Shown in pieces: positions 1 to 14,002 of a DNA stretch of 64,000 nucleotides. Both the position numbers and the translations under genes were made by a program. Numbering within the stretch: position 1 is the first letter of the stretch; each line of letters starts with the position of its first letter. The stretch lies in contig NZ_CP045649.1 of assembly GCF_009557055.1 (NCBI RefSeq), forward strand, positions 3,509,501-3,573,500, written 5' to 3'. The DNA comes from Nocardioides sp. dk884. Its GTDB lineage: Bacteria; Actinomycetota; Actinomycetes; Propionibacteriales; Nocardioidaceae. The notes under the pieces were generated by a model that saw only the letters and a list, made by a program, of their open reading frames with translations, made no database searches and was not told the DNA's origin.

Positions 1-1871
<1,871 letters not shown>

Positions 1872-1900
1872 CGGTTCCTGTGTGCCGGCGCCGCCGCGGG

Positions 1901-3613
1901 TCACACGATGTCGGCCACCTGCACCCGCGCCTCGTCGGCCTCCTGGTCGGTGGCCATCAGCTGGCTGCGCCGCTCGGCCTCGACACGGCGCCGGTAGTGC
2001 TCGACCTCGCGTTCCACGGTCGCGGCGTCCCAGCCGAGCTCACCGGCCATCAGCACCGCGGCCGGGCGTGCGGCCTCGACACCGCGGTCGAAGGTCTCGA
2101 TCGAGACCCGGGTGCGCCGGGTCAGCACGTCGTCGAGGTGGCGGGCGCCCTCGTGGGTCACCGCGTAGACGACCTCGGCGGCCAGGTGGTGCGGGGCCCC
2201 GACCAGCGGCTCCGCGAGCTCGGGGCGGGTGCCGACGAGATCGAGCACCTCGTCGATCAGGCCGCCGTAGCGGCCCAGCAGGTGGTCGATGCGCCCGACC
2301 TCGAGGCCGGCCGCGCGCGAGAGCGCCACCCGCTGGTTGGTCCGCGCCTCATATCCGGTCGCCCCCACCAGGGGCACCCGCTCGGTGATGCTGGCCGGCA
2401 CCCGCTCCACCTCCCGCAGGGCGTGGTCGACGGCGTCCTTCGCCATCACGCGGTACGTCGTGAGCTTGCCGCCCGCGACCAGCACCAGGCCGGGCACCGG
2501 GGCGGCGACGGTGTGCTCGCGGGAGAGCTTGGTGGTCTCCCCCAGGTCGCCCTCGCGGACCACCGGCTTGAGCAGCGGGCGCAGGCCGGCGTACACCCCG
2601 ACCACGTCCTCGTGGTCGAGCGGGTCCCTGAGCAGGGTGTTGACGTGGGCCAGCAGGTAGTCGATGTCGGCGCGGCTGGCCGCGGGGTGGGCGAGGTCGA
2701 GGTCCCAGGCGGTGTCGGTGGTGCCGATGATCCAGTACAGCCCCCACGGGATCACGAACAGCACCGACTTCTCGGTCTTGGTGATGAAGCCGCACTCCGA
2801 GCGGATCCGGTCGCGCGGCACCACCAGGTGCACGCCCTTGGAGGCGTCGACGTCGAGCCGGGCGTCGCCGCCGAGCAGCTCCTGCACCTCGTCGGTCCAC
2901 ACCCCTGCCGCGTTGATCACGGTGCGGGCGCGGATCTGGAGGTCGACGCCGTTCTCCAGGTCGCGCGCGGTCACCCCGACCACCCGCTCGCCCTCGCGCA
3001 GGAACCCGGTGACCTGGGTGCGGGTCGCCACGTGGGCGCCGTTGGCCGCCGCGGTGCGCGCCAGCGTCATCACCAGGCGCGCGTCGTCGACCTGGCAGTC
3101 GTAGTAGCGGATCGCCCCGTGCAGGTCCTCGGTGCGCAGGTCCGGGGCCATCCGCGCGACCTGCTTGCGGAACAGGTGCTTGTGTCTGGGCAGGCCCATG
3201 TCCTGGCGCCCGGACATCGCCATCGCGTCGTACAGCGCGACGCCGGCGCCGACGTAGGGGCGCTCCCAGGCGTGGTGCAGTGGGTAGAGGAACGCCACTG
3301 GTCGCACCAGGTGCGGGGCGAGCCGGGTGAGCAGCAGACCGCGCTCGGTGAGCGCCTCGCGGACCAGGGCGAAGTCGAGCATCTCCAGGTAGCGCAGCCC
3401 GCCGTGCACCAGCTTGCTGGACCGGCTGGAGGTGCCGGAGGCCAGGTCGCGCTGCTCGACCAGGCCGACGGACAGGCCGCGGGTCACCGCGTCGAGCGCG
3501 GCGCCGGCGCCGACCACGCCGCCGCCCACCACCAGCACGTCGAGCTCGGCGGCGCCCATCACCTCCAGCGCGGCCGTGCGGGAACCCGGGCTGAGGGCGA
3601 TCGGGCGACTCAT
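1901..3613 (-). CDS. glpD: Glycerol-3-phosphate dehydrogenase
   Basis: FAD-dependent sn-glycerol-3-phosphate dehydrogenase, which oxidises glycerol 3-phosphate to dihydroxyacetone phosphate and passes electrons to the quinone pool at the inner membrane face. The 570-residue length fits the family. The N-terminal dinucleotide-binding motif reads VVGGGVVGAGAALDAVTRG, followed by the family motif RSSKLVHGGLRYLE. The C-terminal third is the usual all-alpha cap domain (DAO_C). I chose ATG at 3613; an upstream in-frame codon at 3646 would add 11 residues that run into a tandem-repeat region. The gene stands alone. No glpF or glpK is adjacent. Confidence 0.95.
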   Translation of the reverse strand: MSRPIALSPGSRTAALEVMGAAELDVLVVGGGVVGAGAALDAVTRGLSVGLVEQRDLASGTSSRSSKLVHGGLRYLEMLDFALVREALTERGLLLTRLAPHLVRPVAFLYPLHHAWERPYVGAGVALYDAMAMSGRQDMGLPRHKHLFRKQVARMAPDLRTEDLHGAIRYYDCQVDDARLVMTLARTAAANGAHVATRTQVTGFLREGERVVGVTARDLENGVDLQIRARTVINAAGVWTDEVQELLGGDARLDVDASKGVHLVVPRDRIRSECGFITKTEKSVLFVIPWGLYWIIGTTDTAWDLDLAHPAASRADIDYLLAHVNTLLRDPLDHEDVVGVYAGLRPLLKPVVREGDLGETTKLSREHTVAAPVPGLVLVAGGKLTTYRVMAKDAVDHALREVERVPASITERVPLVGATGYEARTNQRVALSRAAGLEVGRIDHLLGRYGGLIDEVLDLVGTRPELAEPLVGAPHHLAAEVVYAVTHEGARHLDDVLTRRTRVSIETFDRGVEAARPAAVLMAGELGWDAATVEREVEHYRRRVEAERRSQLMATDQEADEARVQVADIV

Positions 3614-3653
3614 GGCCCCCAGTCTCCCCGCTCCCTGGTCACCCACCTCCGCC

Positions 3654-3719
3654 GAGTCGGCGCCAATGGTTGCGCGAGTCGGCGCGAATGGCGGGCCGAG
3701 TCGGCGCCAATGGTGATGC
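3654..3719. repeat. Tandem repeat, three units of 22 bases
   Basis: GAGTCGGCGCCAATGG occurs at 3654, 3676 and 3698, exactly 22 bases apart, with one or two mismatches in the middle unit. It lies between the glpD start and the nitrilase-family stop. A period of 22 bases is about two helical turns. A related single unit lies at 19862. Confidence 0.8.
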
Positions 3720-3730
3720 GAGAACCTGAC

Positions 3731-3773
3731 GTCTCGACTCGACCGGTCAGAAGTCTCGACTCGACCTCAGAAG
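3731..3773. repeat. Tandem repeat, two units, period 22
   Basis: GTCTCGACTCGACC occurs at 3731 and 3753, again 22 bases apart, each followed by a TCAGAAG-like tail. The second unit overlaps the stop codon of the nitrilase-family gene (3767 to 3769). It sits 12 bases from the array at 3654 to 3719 and has the same period but a different sequence. Confidence 0.7.
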
Positions 3774-4558
3774 CGGAGGCGGGGGCCGAGGGCGGGGCGG
3801 TGGTCGGCGTGCATCGGGTGCGTGGCGCGGGTCGCGGCGACGAGGTCGCGCGACAGGGTCGCCACCGCGAGGCCGGGCTCGGTGCCGAGGCGCGCCAACG
3901 GGCGCCCCTCGGGGTCGTAGACCGCGGAGCCCCCGATGAACGATTCGCGCCCGCAGCCGCCGGTGAGCCCGGCGAAGACCACGAAGAACCCGTTGTCCAG
4001 GGCCCGGGCCGGGTAGTAGGTGTCGCGGCGGTGCTCCCCGCCGGGGAAGTACGCCGCGCTGTTGAGGTAGCCGAGCGCGCCGTCGTCGGCGGCCGCGCGG
4101 GCGTGCTCGGGGAAGCAGCCGTCGTAGCAGATCGACAGGCCCAGCTCCCACCCGTCGACGGTGAGCGAGGCGCCGTGGTCACCGGGCGTGAAGTGGTCGT
4201 TCTCGTAGCCGGAGAGGTGCTGCTTGTCGTACGCCGCGAGCGTGCGCCCGTCGGGGCGCACCACCACGCTGCTCAGCGTGCGTCGCGGCCCGCGCTGCAG
4301 GGCGGTGCCGAGCACCACCGTGGTGCCGGCTGCGGTGGCCGCGGCGCGCAGACCGTCGAGCAGGGGGCCGGCCAGGTCGTCCTCATCGGGCAGCGGCCCG
4401 GCGAACACCGCCTCGTCGTACCCGGTCAGGAACGCCTCGGGCAGCACCAGCAGGCGGGCACCGGCGGCACCGGCCTGCGCGGTGAGCCGGGCGGCAGTGG
4501 CGGCGTTGGCCGGGAGGTCACCGGCGACGGCGACCTCCTGGCCGGCCGCGACGATCAC
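3767..4558 (-). CDS. Carbon-nitrogen hydrolase (nitrilase superfamily)
   Basis: Nitrilase-superfamily amidohydrolase of 263 residues. The Glu-Lys-Cys triad is visible as E41 (VLPEAF), K112 (YDKQHL) and C144 (SICYDGCFPE). The substrate is unknown. Members of this length hydrolyse small amides such as omega-amides or N-carbamoyl compounds. The start is GTG at 4558, overlapping the guaB3 stop (GTGA), so it is probably co-translated with guaB3. This may point to a role near purine or nitrogen metabolism, but that is inference from position. Confidence 0.88.
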   Translation of the reverse strand: MIVAAGQEVAVAGDLPANAATAARLTAQAGAAGARLLVLPEAFLTGYDEAVFAGPLPDEDDLAGPLLDGLRAAATAAGTTVVLGTALQRGPRRTLSSVVVRPDGRTLAAYDKQHLSGYENDHFTPGDHGASLTVDGWELGLSICYDGCFPEHARAAADDGALGYLNSAAYFPGGEHRRDTYYPARALDNGFFVVFAGLTGGCGRESFIGGSAVYDPEGRPLARLGTEPGLAVATLSRDLVAATRATHPMHADHRPALGPRLRF

Positions 4559-5661
4559 CCGAGGACGACCTCGACGCGCTGGAACTCCTTGAGCTCGGTG
4601 TAGCCGGTGGTGGCCATCGAGCGGCGCAGCGCACCGACCAGGTTCATCGTGCCGTCGGCGACCCGGGAGGGGCCGAACAGGATCTCCTCCATCGTGCCGA
4701 CCGGCTCGAAGCCGACGCGCTGGCCGCGCGGCAGCTCGGCGTGGTGGGCCTCGGTGCCCCAGTGGAACCCGCGGCCGGGGGCGTCGGTGGCCCGGGCCAG
4801 CGGCGAGCCGACCATGACCGCGTCGGCGCCGCAGGCGATCGCCTTGGCGAGGTCGCCGGACGTGCCGATCGAGCCGTCGGCGATGACGTGGACGTAGCGC
4901 CCGCCCGACTCGTCGAGGTAGTCGCGGCGGGCCGCAGCGACGTCGGCGACCGCGGAGGCCATCGGGACAGCGATCCCGAGCACGGTACGCGTGGTGTGCG
5001 CGGCGCCGCCGCCGAAGCCGACGAGCACGCCCGCCGCGCCGGTGCGCATCAGGTGCAGGGCGGCCTGGTGGGTCGCGCAGCCGCCGACGATCACCGGGAC
5101 GTCGAGCTCGTAGATGAACTCCTTGAGGTTCAGCGGCTCGGCCTGGCTGGAGACGTGCTCGGCGCTGACCGTGGTGCCGCGGATGACGAACATGTCGACG
5201 CCCGCGTCCACGACGGCCTTGGCGAACTCCTTGGTGCGCTGCGGCGAGAGCGAGCCCGCCACCGTGACGCCCGCATCGCGGACCTCACGCAGCCGGGCGG
5301 TGATCAGCTCGGCCTTGACCGGCTCCTGGTAGATCTCCTGCATGCGGCGCGTCGCGTCGGTGCCCTGGAGGCGCGAGACCTCCTCGAGCAGCGGCTCGGG
5401 GTCCTCGTAGCGGGTCCACAGGCCCTCGAGGTTGAGTACGCCGAGGCCGCCGTGGTGGCCGAATGCGATCGCGGTGGCCGGCGACATCACCGAGTCCATC
5501 GGGGCGCCCAGCACCGGGATCTCGAAGCGGTAGGCGTCGATCTGCCAGGCGACGCTCACCTCCTCGGGGTCACGGGTGCGGCGGGAGGGGACGATCGCGA
5601 TGTCGTCGAAGGCGTAGGCGCGGCGACCGCGCTTGGCACGGCCGATCTCGATCTCGGTCAC
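4555..5661 (-). CDS. guaB3: GuaB3-family IMP dehydrogenase-related protein
   Basis: This 368-residue TIM-barrel protein belongs to the IMPDH/GMP reductase family but lacks the CBS pair. It matches the actinobacterial GuaB3 group. The barrel motifs APMDSVMSP and IADGSIGTSGDLAKA are present. The loop that holds the catalytic cysteine in IMPDH reads GFGGGAAHTTR at 215 to 225, with His222 where GuaB has C312. It is therefore unlikely to work as a classical IMP dehydrogenase, and its role in actinobacteria is not settled. The start is GTG at 5661, 34 bases downstream of the guaB stop, so the two probably form an operon with the hydrolase that follows. Confidence 0.9.
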   Translation of the reverse strand: MTEIEIGRAKRGRRAYAFDDIAIVPSRRTRDPEEVSVAWQIDAYRFEIPVLGAPMDSVMSPATAIAFGHHGGLGVLNLEGLWTRYEDPEPLLEEVSRLQGTDATRRMQEIYQEPVKAELITARLREVRDAGVTVAGSLSPQRTKEFAKAVVDAGVDMFVIRGTTVSAEHVSSQAEPLNLKEFIYELDVPVIVGGCATHQAALHLMRTGAAGVLVGFGGGAAHTTRTVLGIAVPMASAVADVAAARRDYLDESGGRYVHVIADGSIGTSGDLAKAIACGADAVMVGSPLARATDAPGRGFHWGTEAHHAELPRGQRVGFEPVGTMEEILFGPSRVADGTMNLVGALRRSMATTGYTELKEFQRVEVVLG

Positions 5662-5695
5662 GGTGGATCCTGTCTGGCTCGAGGCTCGGAGGTGG

Positions 5696-7207
<1,512 letters not shown>

Positions 7208-7227
7208 CTAGGACGCACGCTCCACGA

Positions 7228-8139
7228 TCACCTGAGCGGCGTGAGGTCGCGGACGGGCACCCGCACCGTGAGCACGTCGGCGGTCATCCGGATCCGTCCC
7301 CGCAGCCCGGCGGCGAGCACCATCGGCAGCACCGCCCGGTTGTCGGAGCGGGTCGAGAACACGATCGCCGCGGCCCCCTGGGCGCGGGCGAGCCGGGCGG
7401 ACTCCACCAGCAGCCGGGTGCCGATCCCGCAGCGCTGCCAGGCCGGGTCGACGCGCAGCGACACCGGACGCGCGTCGGGCTGCCCCGGCGACGCCGGCCC
7501 GAGGGTCGCAAGCCCCACCACCAGCCCGTCGCGGACCGCCGAGACCGCGTCGGCCTGCACGACGTACCGCGGACCGCGGCCGCCGCCGAGCCGGCGGGCC
7601 GGGAGGCCGGTCCGGTCCCCCGGCGCGTGGGTGTGCTGGAGCACGTCGCTGACCAGGTCCGCCATCGAGGCGGCCCGGGCGTGCTCGGTGGCGGTGAACG
7701 GCGCGGTACGGCGCAGCTGCACCTGGACCCCGCCCACCGACACCTCCAGCAGGTCCTGGTGCCGCGCGTCGGCGCTGTCGGCGTCGGCCCCGGTGTCGGG
7801 CTCGGCGTCGAAGAGCCGGGCCACCACCTCGGGGAACGACGCCGGCTCGGCCAGCACCGTCCGCGCGGCCTGGACATAGCGCGTCGGCTGGTCCACCAGC
7901 GCGGCCTCCCCGCACGCCGCGCAGCTCAGCATCGTGCCGCCGGCCCCCTCGAGCAGCCCGGCGACGCGGGCCGGGCCCCAGCCCTGCGGCGTGCGCAGCA
8001 CCAGCTCGTCGGTGACGCTGCCGAGGTCGGGGAAGATCTGGAGGCTGAGGATGTTCACCTCGGCGTCCCCGCAGGCGCGGGCGAGCGCGGCCAGCGCTCC
8101 GGGGCGGTCGGGCAGGCGGGTCCGCACTCTCCACAGCAT
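7228..8139 (-). CDS. ACT domain-GNAT acetyltransferase fusion protein
   Basis: A 303-residue protein with two modules. Residues 1 to about 75 look like an ACT ligand-binding domain (RTRLPDRPGALAALARACGD, then VNILSLQIF). Residues about 140 to 300 are a GNAT N-acetyltransferase with the acetyl-CoA loop QRCGIGTRLLVESARLA. The join suggests an acetyltransferase controlled by an amino acid or other small ligand. The middle section contains a Cys pair (CAAC). Neither substrate nor ligand can be read from the sequence. It lies next to the guaB operon and is divergent from the glycosyltransferase gene. Confidence 0.8.
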   Translation of the reverse strand: MLWRVRTRLPDRPGALAALARACGDAEVNILSLQIFPDLGSVTDELVLRTPQGWGPARVAGLLEGAGGTMLSCAACGEAALVDQPTRYVQAARTVLAEPASFPEVVARLFDAEPDTGADADSADARHQDLLEVSVGGVQVQLRRTAPFTATEHARAASMADLVSDVLQHTHAPGDRTGLPARRLGGGRGPRYVVQADAVSAVRDGLVVGLATLGPASPGQPDARPVSLRVDPAWQRCGIGTRLLVESARLARAQGAAAIVFSTRSDNRAVLPMVLAAGLRGRIRMTADVLTVRVPVRDLTPLR

Positions 8140-8252
8140 GACGCCAGCCTCGCCCGGGCGGGTTGCGCGACGGGGTCGTGGAGGTTTCGCGCGGGCAACG
8201 GCGTGCGGGGCCGGACCTGCGCATGCGCCCCGGACCTGCGAAGGTGTGCGTC

Positions 8253-9806
8253 GTGACCCAGCGGCTCCCCCAGACCGGCCCCGGGGCCCGACCGGACCTC
8301 ATCCACCGGGCGGCGGGGACCATCACCCGCGCGGTCGAGTCGCGCTGGACGATCCCGCTGGCGGCGTTCGCGGCGTTCGCCCTGCGGCTGTCCGGGCTGA
8401 CCCGTCCGATCCGCCCCGACGAAGCCGGCTTCACCCTGGTCGCGCGCAGCTGGTCCCCGCAGCCCGACAGCGTCTACGGCCACTACTTCGTGGACCGCCC
8501 GCCGCTGCTGATCTCGGTGTTCAAGCTCTCCGACGCCATCGGTGGCCCCACGTTCATCCGGGTCCTCGGTGCGCTCGCCTGCGCGGCCCTGGTGCTGCTG
8601 GCCGCGCGCACGGCCCAGGTGATCGCCGGCGACACCCCCGCCCGCTGGACCGCGATCTGCGTCGCCGCGCTCACCTCGAGCACGCTGATCAACCTGGTAG
8701 CGGTCAAGGGCGAGCTGCTCGGCCTGCCGTTCATCATGGCCGCCTGCCTGCTCGCGATCAGCGCGCTGCGCGGAGGCTCGGTGCCGCTGGCCGTCCTGGC
8801 CGGGCTCAGCGCCTCGGTCGCGGTGGGCTTCAAGCAGAACCTGCTCGGCGGCCTGGTCTTCGCCGGCACCCTGCTGCTGGTCGCGCTGATCACCCGCCGC
8901 GTCGACGGGCGGACGTTCCTGCGCCTCGCCGCAGCCGGTCTCGCCGGGGCGGCCGTGCCGGTCGCGGCCATGCTCGCCTGGGCGGCCGCGGCCGGCGTAC
9001 GACCCGGCACGCTGTGGTACGCGATCTACGGCTTCCGCGCCGACGCCTCCGCCGTGCTCGCCTCGCACAGCTCGAAGGCCGCCGACGAGCGCGCGGTCAA
9101 CCTCGTGCTGATCGCGCTGTGCGCCGGGCTGCTGATGGTGCTGGGCGGCTTCGTGGTCCACCTGCGCGGTGAGCTGCGTGACGACGCCCCGCTGGCGGCT
9201 GCGACCGCCGCGATGCTCGCCTACGACGCGTTCGGGATGGTGCTGGGCGGCAGCTTCTGGCCCGACTACCTCTTCGCGCTGGTGCCGTCCGCGGCGCTGG
9301 CCGCGGCCCTGCTGTCGCGGCACCGCTCACGGCGCGGGCAGGCGATGCGGGGCATGATCGTGCTCGCGGCGCTGTCGTGCGTGGTCTCGGTGAGCGTGTG
9401 GGCCGTCTACAACCTCACCGGCCACCAGGAGACCGACGAGGCGCGGGTCGGCACCGCGGTTCGCGACGTGGCCGAGCCGGGCGACACCCTCACCGTCTTC
9501 GGCGGCCGCGCCGACCTGCAGATGAGCAGCGAGCTCGACTCGCCGTACGAGCAGCTGTGGAGCCTGCCGATGCGGACCCTGGATCCCGACCTCGCCGACC
9601 TGCGGGCGCTCGTCAGCGGCCCCGACGCCCCCACCTGGCTGATCGAGTGGTTCCCGTTCACCGCCTGGAACCAGGAGGCCGGCGAGCTCCTGCGCCGAGA
9701 CGTCGAGGAGCGCTACGTCCCCGAGGAGACGCGGTGCGGGGAGGGCGACGCGACGATCTGGCGGCTGCGCGACGTCGAACGCCCGCCGGTGCGCCCGGAC
9801 TGCTAG
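8253..9806 (+). CDS. Membrane glycosyltransferase, GT39/GT83-like (polyprenyl-sugar dependent)
   Basis: This is a 517-residue polytopic membrane protein with about ten hydrophobic segments over residues 30 to 400. An acidic motif after the first segment (IRPDEAGFTLVAR) and PPLLISVFKLSD in the first extracytoplasmic loop resemble ArnT/PMT-like GT-C glycosyltransferases, which use lipid-linked sugars. The C-terminal 120 residues form a soluble extracytoplasmic domain with TVFGGRADLQMSSEL. The likely job is modification of cell-wall glycans or exported glycoproteins. I chose GTG at 8253 because GAAGG lies 8 bases upstream; the same bases could instead be a leaderless -10. A longer frame from 8163 lacks a ribosome site. 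Confidence 0.75.
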   Translation: MTQRLPQTGPGARPDLIHRAAGTITRAVESRWTIPLAAFAAFALRLSGLTRPIRPDEAGFTLVARSWSPQPDSVYGHYFVDRPPLLISVFKLSDAIGGPTFIRVLGALACAALVLLAARTAQVIAGDTPARWTAICVAALTSSTLINLVAVKGELLGLPFIMAACLLAISALRGGSVPLAVLAGLSASVAVGFKQNLLGGLVFAGTLLLVALITRRVDGRTFLRLAAAGLAGAAVPVAAMLAWAAAAGVRPGTLWYAIYGFRADASAVLASHSSKAADERAVNLVLIALCAGLLMVLGGFVVHLRGELRDDAPLAAATAAMLAYDAFGMVLGGSFWPDYLFALVPSAALAAALLSRHRSRRGQAMRGMIVLAALSCVVSVSVWAVYNLTGHQETDEARVGTAVRDVAEPGDTLTVFGGRADLQMSSELDSPYEQLWSLPMRTLDPDLADLRALVSGPDAPTWLIEWFPFTAWNQEAGELLRRDVEERYVPEETRCGEGDATIWRLRDVERPPVRPDC

Positions 9807-9818
9807 CCCCGGTACGCC

Positions 9819-9854
9819 GACGGCGCCGGCCCCCTCGCGGGGACCGGCGCCGTC
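9819..9854. terminator. Bidirectional terminator hairpin
   Basis: GACGGCGCCGG at 9819 to 9829 pairs perfectly with CCGGCGCCGTC at 9844 to 9854. An inner CCCC/GGGG pair extends the stem around a TCGC loop. It sits between the convergent glycosyltransferase and groEL genes. There is no T-run, as is common in actinobacteria. Confidence 0.85.
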
Positions 9855-9878
9855 GTGCGTCGAGCAGGAGCGGTCGGC

Positions 9879-11901
<2,023 letters not shown>

Positions 11902-12006
11902 GATGTCGACCTCCACTTTCTGGCGCTTCGTAGCGATGTGTGATGCACGTGGGGTGCCTGTGGACGCGGTACGCCGTCGCGGGTGTCGCACCGGTCTTGT
12001 CAGGCG

Positions 12007-12033
12007 CTGGCACACTCCGAAGGAGAGTGCCAG
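12007..12033 (-). promoter_or_regulatory. CIRCE element (HrcA operator), copy 1
   Basis: CTGGCACAC-N9-GAGTGCCAG, one mismatch from a perfect inverted repeat, matches the CIRCE pattern (TTAGCACTC-N9-GAGTGCTAA). It lies about 105 bases upstream of the groES start. HrcA binding there would repress groES-groEL outside heat shock. Confidence 0.85.
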
Positions 12034-12041
12034 TCAGAAAA

Positions 12042-12068
12042 CTAGCACTCTCCTCGACTGAGTGCCAG
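12042..12068 (-). promoter_or_regulatory. CIRCE element (HrcA operator), copy 2
   Basis: CTAGCACTC-N9-GAGTGCCAG, very close to the CIRCE consensus, begins 8 bases from the first copy. Tandem operators suggest tight cooperative control of groES-groEL. The site is also only 80 bases upstream of the divergent methyltransferase gene, which could be affected. Confidence 0.9.
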
Positions 12069-12147
12069 AGCACCCTCGCCGGTCCGCCCGATGCTGGCGT
12101 CCACGCCGGGTGCGCGGTGCCCGGCGGCGACCTGGCAGGATCGCCGC

Positions 12148-13317
12148 GTGGACCTCGACGCCTTCCGCTGGCTGCTCACCGACGAGGGGCAGCGGCTGCT
12201 GGCCCGTGCGGAGGAGCTCGCCGACCTGGACCCGCTGCAGGCCCAGACCCCGCTGCGCCGCGTCGCCTCCGCCGAGCACGCCGCCGCGGCCCTCACCCAG
12301 GCGATCCTGCGCCGCCGCGCGGTCGCGAAGTTCGGCGGCGACGCCGCCCGCATGTACTTCACCCCGGACGGCCTCGAGCAGGCCACTCGTGCCCCCGTCG
12401 CGGCGCACCGGGCCGCGCGGCTCACGGCGTTCGGCGCCGGCACCGTGATCGACCTCGGCTGCGGGATCGGGGGCGACCTGCTCGCCTCCGCGCGCGCCGG
12501 GATGACCGCGGCCGGGGTCGACCTGGACCCGCTGCGCGTCGAGGTGGCCCGCGCCAACCTCGCCGCCCTCGGCCTGGAGGGCGCGGCGATGGTCGCCGAC
12601 GCGACCACGCTCGACACCACCCCGTTCGACGTGGCGTACGCCGACCCGGCGCGCCGCAGCGCCCGCGGCCGCTCCTTCGACGTCGACGACTGGACCCCGC
12701 CGTGGTCCTTCGTCGAGCGGCTGCTGGCCCGCGACTCCTGCGTGAAGGTGGCCCCGGGCATCCCGCACGCCCTGGTGCCGGTCGGCGTCGAGGCCGAGTG
12801 GGTGAGCGACCACGGCGAGGTCAAGGAGGCCGCGCTGTGGTCGGGCCGGCTGGCGACCGTGGCCCGCCGCGCGACAGTGATCGCCGACCACGGCCTGGCC
12901 ACGCTGACCGACGAGGAGGACCCGGGACCCGCCGCGGTCGGCGTGGGCCCGGTGCAGCGCTACCTGCACGAGCCGGACGGGGCGGTCGTGCGCGCCGGGC
13001 TGGTGACGGCGGTCGCCGGGCTGGTCGGCGGCACCCTGCTCGACGAGCACATCGCCTACGTGACCTCACCGCAGGCCTCCCCGACGCCGTACGCCCGGTC
13101 CTACGAGGTGCTCGAGGAGCTGCCCTACCGCGAGAAGCCGCTGCGCGCCGCGCTGCGGGCGCGCGGCATCGGCACCCTGACCATCAAGAAGCGCGGCGTG
13201 GACGTCGTGCCCGAGCAGCTGCGCAAGCGGCTGGCCCTGGACGGCGACACGCCGGCGACCCTGGTGATGACGAGGGTCGCCGGCGCGGGCACGGCACTGC
13301 TGGTGCGTCCGCTCTGA
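12148..13317 (+). CDS. Class I SAM-dependent methyltransferase with THUMP-like domain
   Basis: A 389-residue protein with a Rossmann methyltransferase core. The SAM-binding motif I is VIDLGCGIGGDLLASA, followed by acidic motif VDLDP and motif IV AYADPARR. The C-terminal segment (VLEELPYREKPLRAALRARG, then TIKKRGVDV) is the THUMP-like domain of a conserved actinobacterial family, so an RNA substrate is plausible, though the family is uncharacterised. I chose GTG at 12148, preceded by CAGGAT 6 bases upstream (either a weak ribosome site or a leaderless -10). An ATG at 12091 has no ribosome site. Confidence 0.85.
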   Translation: MDLDAFRWLLTDEGQRLLARAEELADLDPLQAQTPLRRVASAEHAAAALTQAILRRRAVAKFGGDAARMYFTPDGLEQATRAPVAAHRAARLTAFGAGTVIDLGCGIGGDLLASARAGMTAAGVDLDPLRVEVARANLAALGLEGAAMVADATTLDTTPFDVAYADPARRSARGRSFDVDDWTPPWSFVERLLARDSCVKVAPGIPHALVPVGVEAEWVSDHGEVKEAALWSGRLATVARRATVIADHGLATLTDEEDPGPAAVGVGPVQRYLHEPDGAVVRAGLVTAVAGLVGGTLLDEHIAYVTSPQASPTPYARSYEVLEELPYREKPLRAALRARGIGTLTIKKRGVDVVPEQLRKRLALDGDTPATLVMTRVAGAGTALLVRPL

Positions 13318-13323
13318 GCGGAC
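13307..13323. terminator. Short hairpin at the convergent gene ends
   Basis: GTCCGCT and AGCGGAC pair around CTG. The hairpin overlaps the stop of the methyltransferase gene and faces the convergent membrane-protein gene. It is short, so this is a weak terminator call. Confidence 0.4.
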
Positions 13324-13336
13324 CCACCGGCGGGGC

Positions 13337-13921
13337 TCAGACGGTCGCGGCCACCGGCGGCTGCTCCGCGGCGCGGGTGCGGCGGGCGTGGACGAGGCCG
13401 AGCCCGGCGAGCACGAAGAGCACCGCGGCACCGACGAAGGCCGCGATCGCGGCGTAGCCGGCGATGGTGCCGATCGTGGCGAAGGCGTAGCCGTAGAGCA
13501 GCAGGCCCCGCAGGGTGTTGCCCATGAACAGGCTCTCGCGCAGCCCGGCCATCGCCTGGCCGGCCTCGGAGGCCTTCTCCTCCTCGCTCATCGCGAGGTA
13601 CTCCCCGCTGACCGCCTCATAGCTGCGCCCGTCGCTGGAGGCGTTCATGTGGGCGAGGATGTAGTGGTCGGCGAAGGCCTTGGCCTTCGGACCGCTGTCC
13701 AGCCGGCTCCCGGCGTACTCCTCGAGCGCCTCGCGGTCCTCCTCGGCGAGGCTCTCCAGCGCGCCCCCCTCGGGCATGGTGATGTCCTGCATCGTCAGCT
13801 GTTGCTCGACCTGGTCGTCGATGAAGACGTTCGCCCAGGTGAGCAGCCCGCCGGCCGCCAGGAGTACGACCGCGAGTGCGAGTCCGGTCCAGGAGATGAG
13901 CTTGTCGAGCACGGTGCGCAT
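13337..13921 (-). CDS. Hypothetical membrane protein
   Basis: This 194-residue protein has an N-terminal transmembrane helix (about residues 10 to 30), an acidic extracytoplasmic stretch of about 95 residues rich in Glu and Asp, and two C-terminal hydrophobic segments (about 140 to 178). It ends in a basic cytoplasmic tail. No catalytic motif is visible. It is a typical actinobacterial conserved hypothetical and stands alone between two hairpins. Confidence 0.75.
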   Translation of the reverse strand: MRTVLDKLISWTGLALAVVLLAAGGLLTWANVFIDDQVEQQLTMQDITMPEGGALESLAEEDREALEEYAGSRLDSGPKAKAFADHYILAHMNASSDGRSYEAVSGEYLAMSEEEKASEAGQAMAGLRESLFMGNTLRGLLLYGYAFATIGTIAGYAAIAAFVGAAVLFVLAGLGLVHARRTRAAEQPPVAATV

Positions 13922-14002
13922 GGGCGCTCCTTCATGTAGCTGTCCGGGGCGAGGGCCCCGCCCCCCGTCCGCGGCACGCTACAAAGGTCGCGACCGTCCC
14001 GC

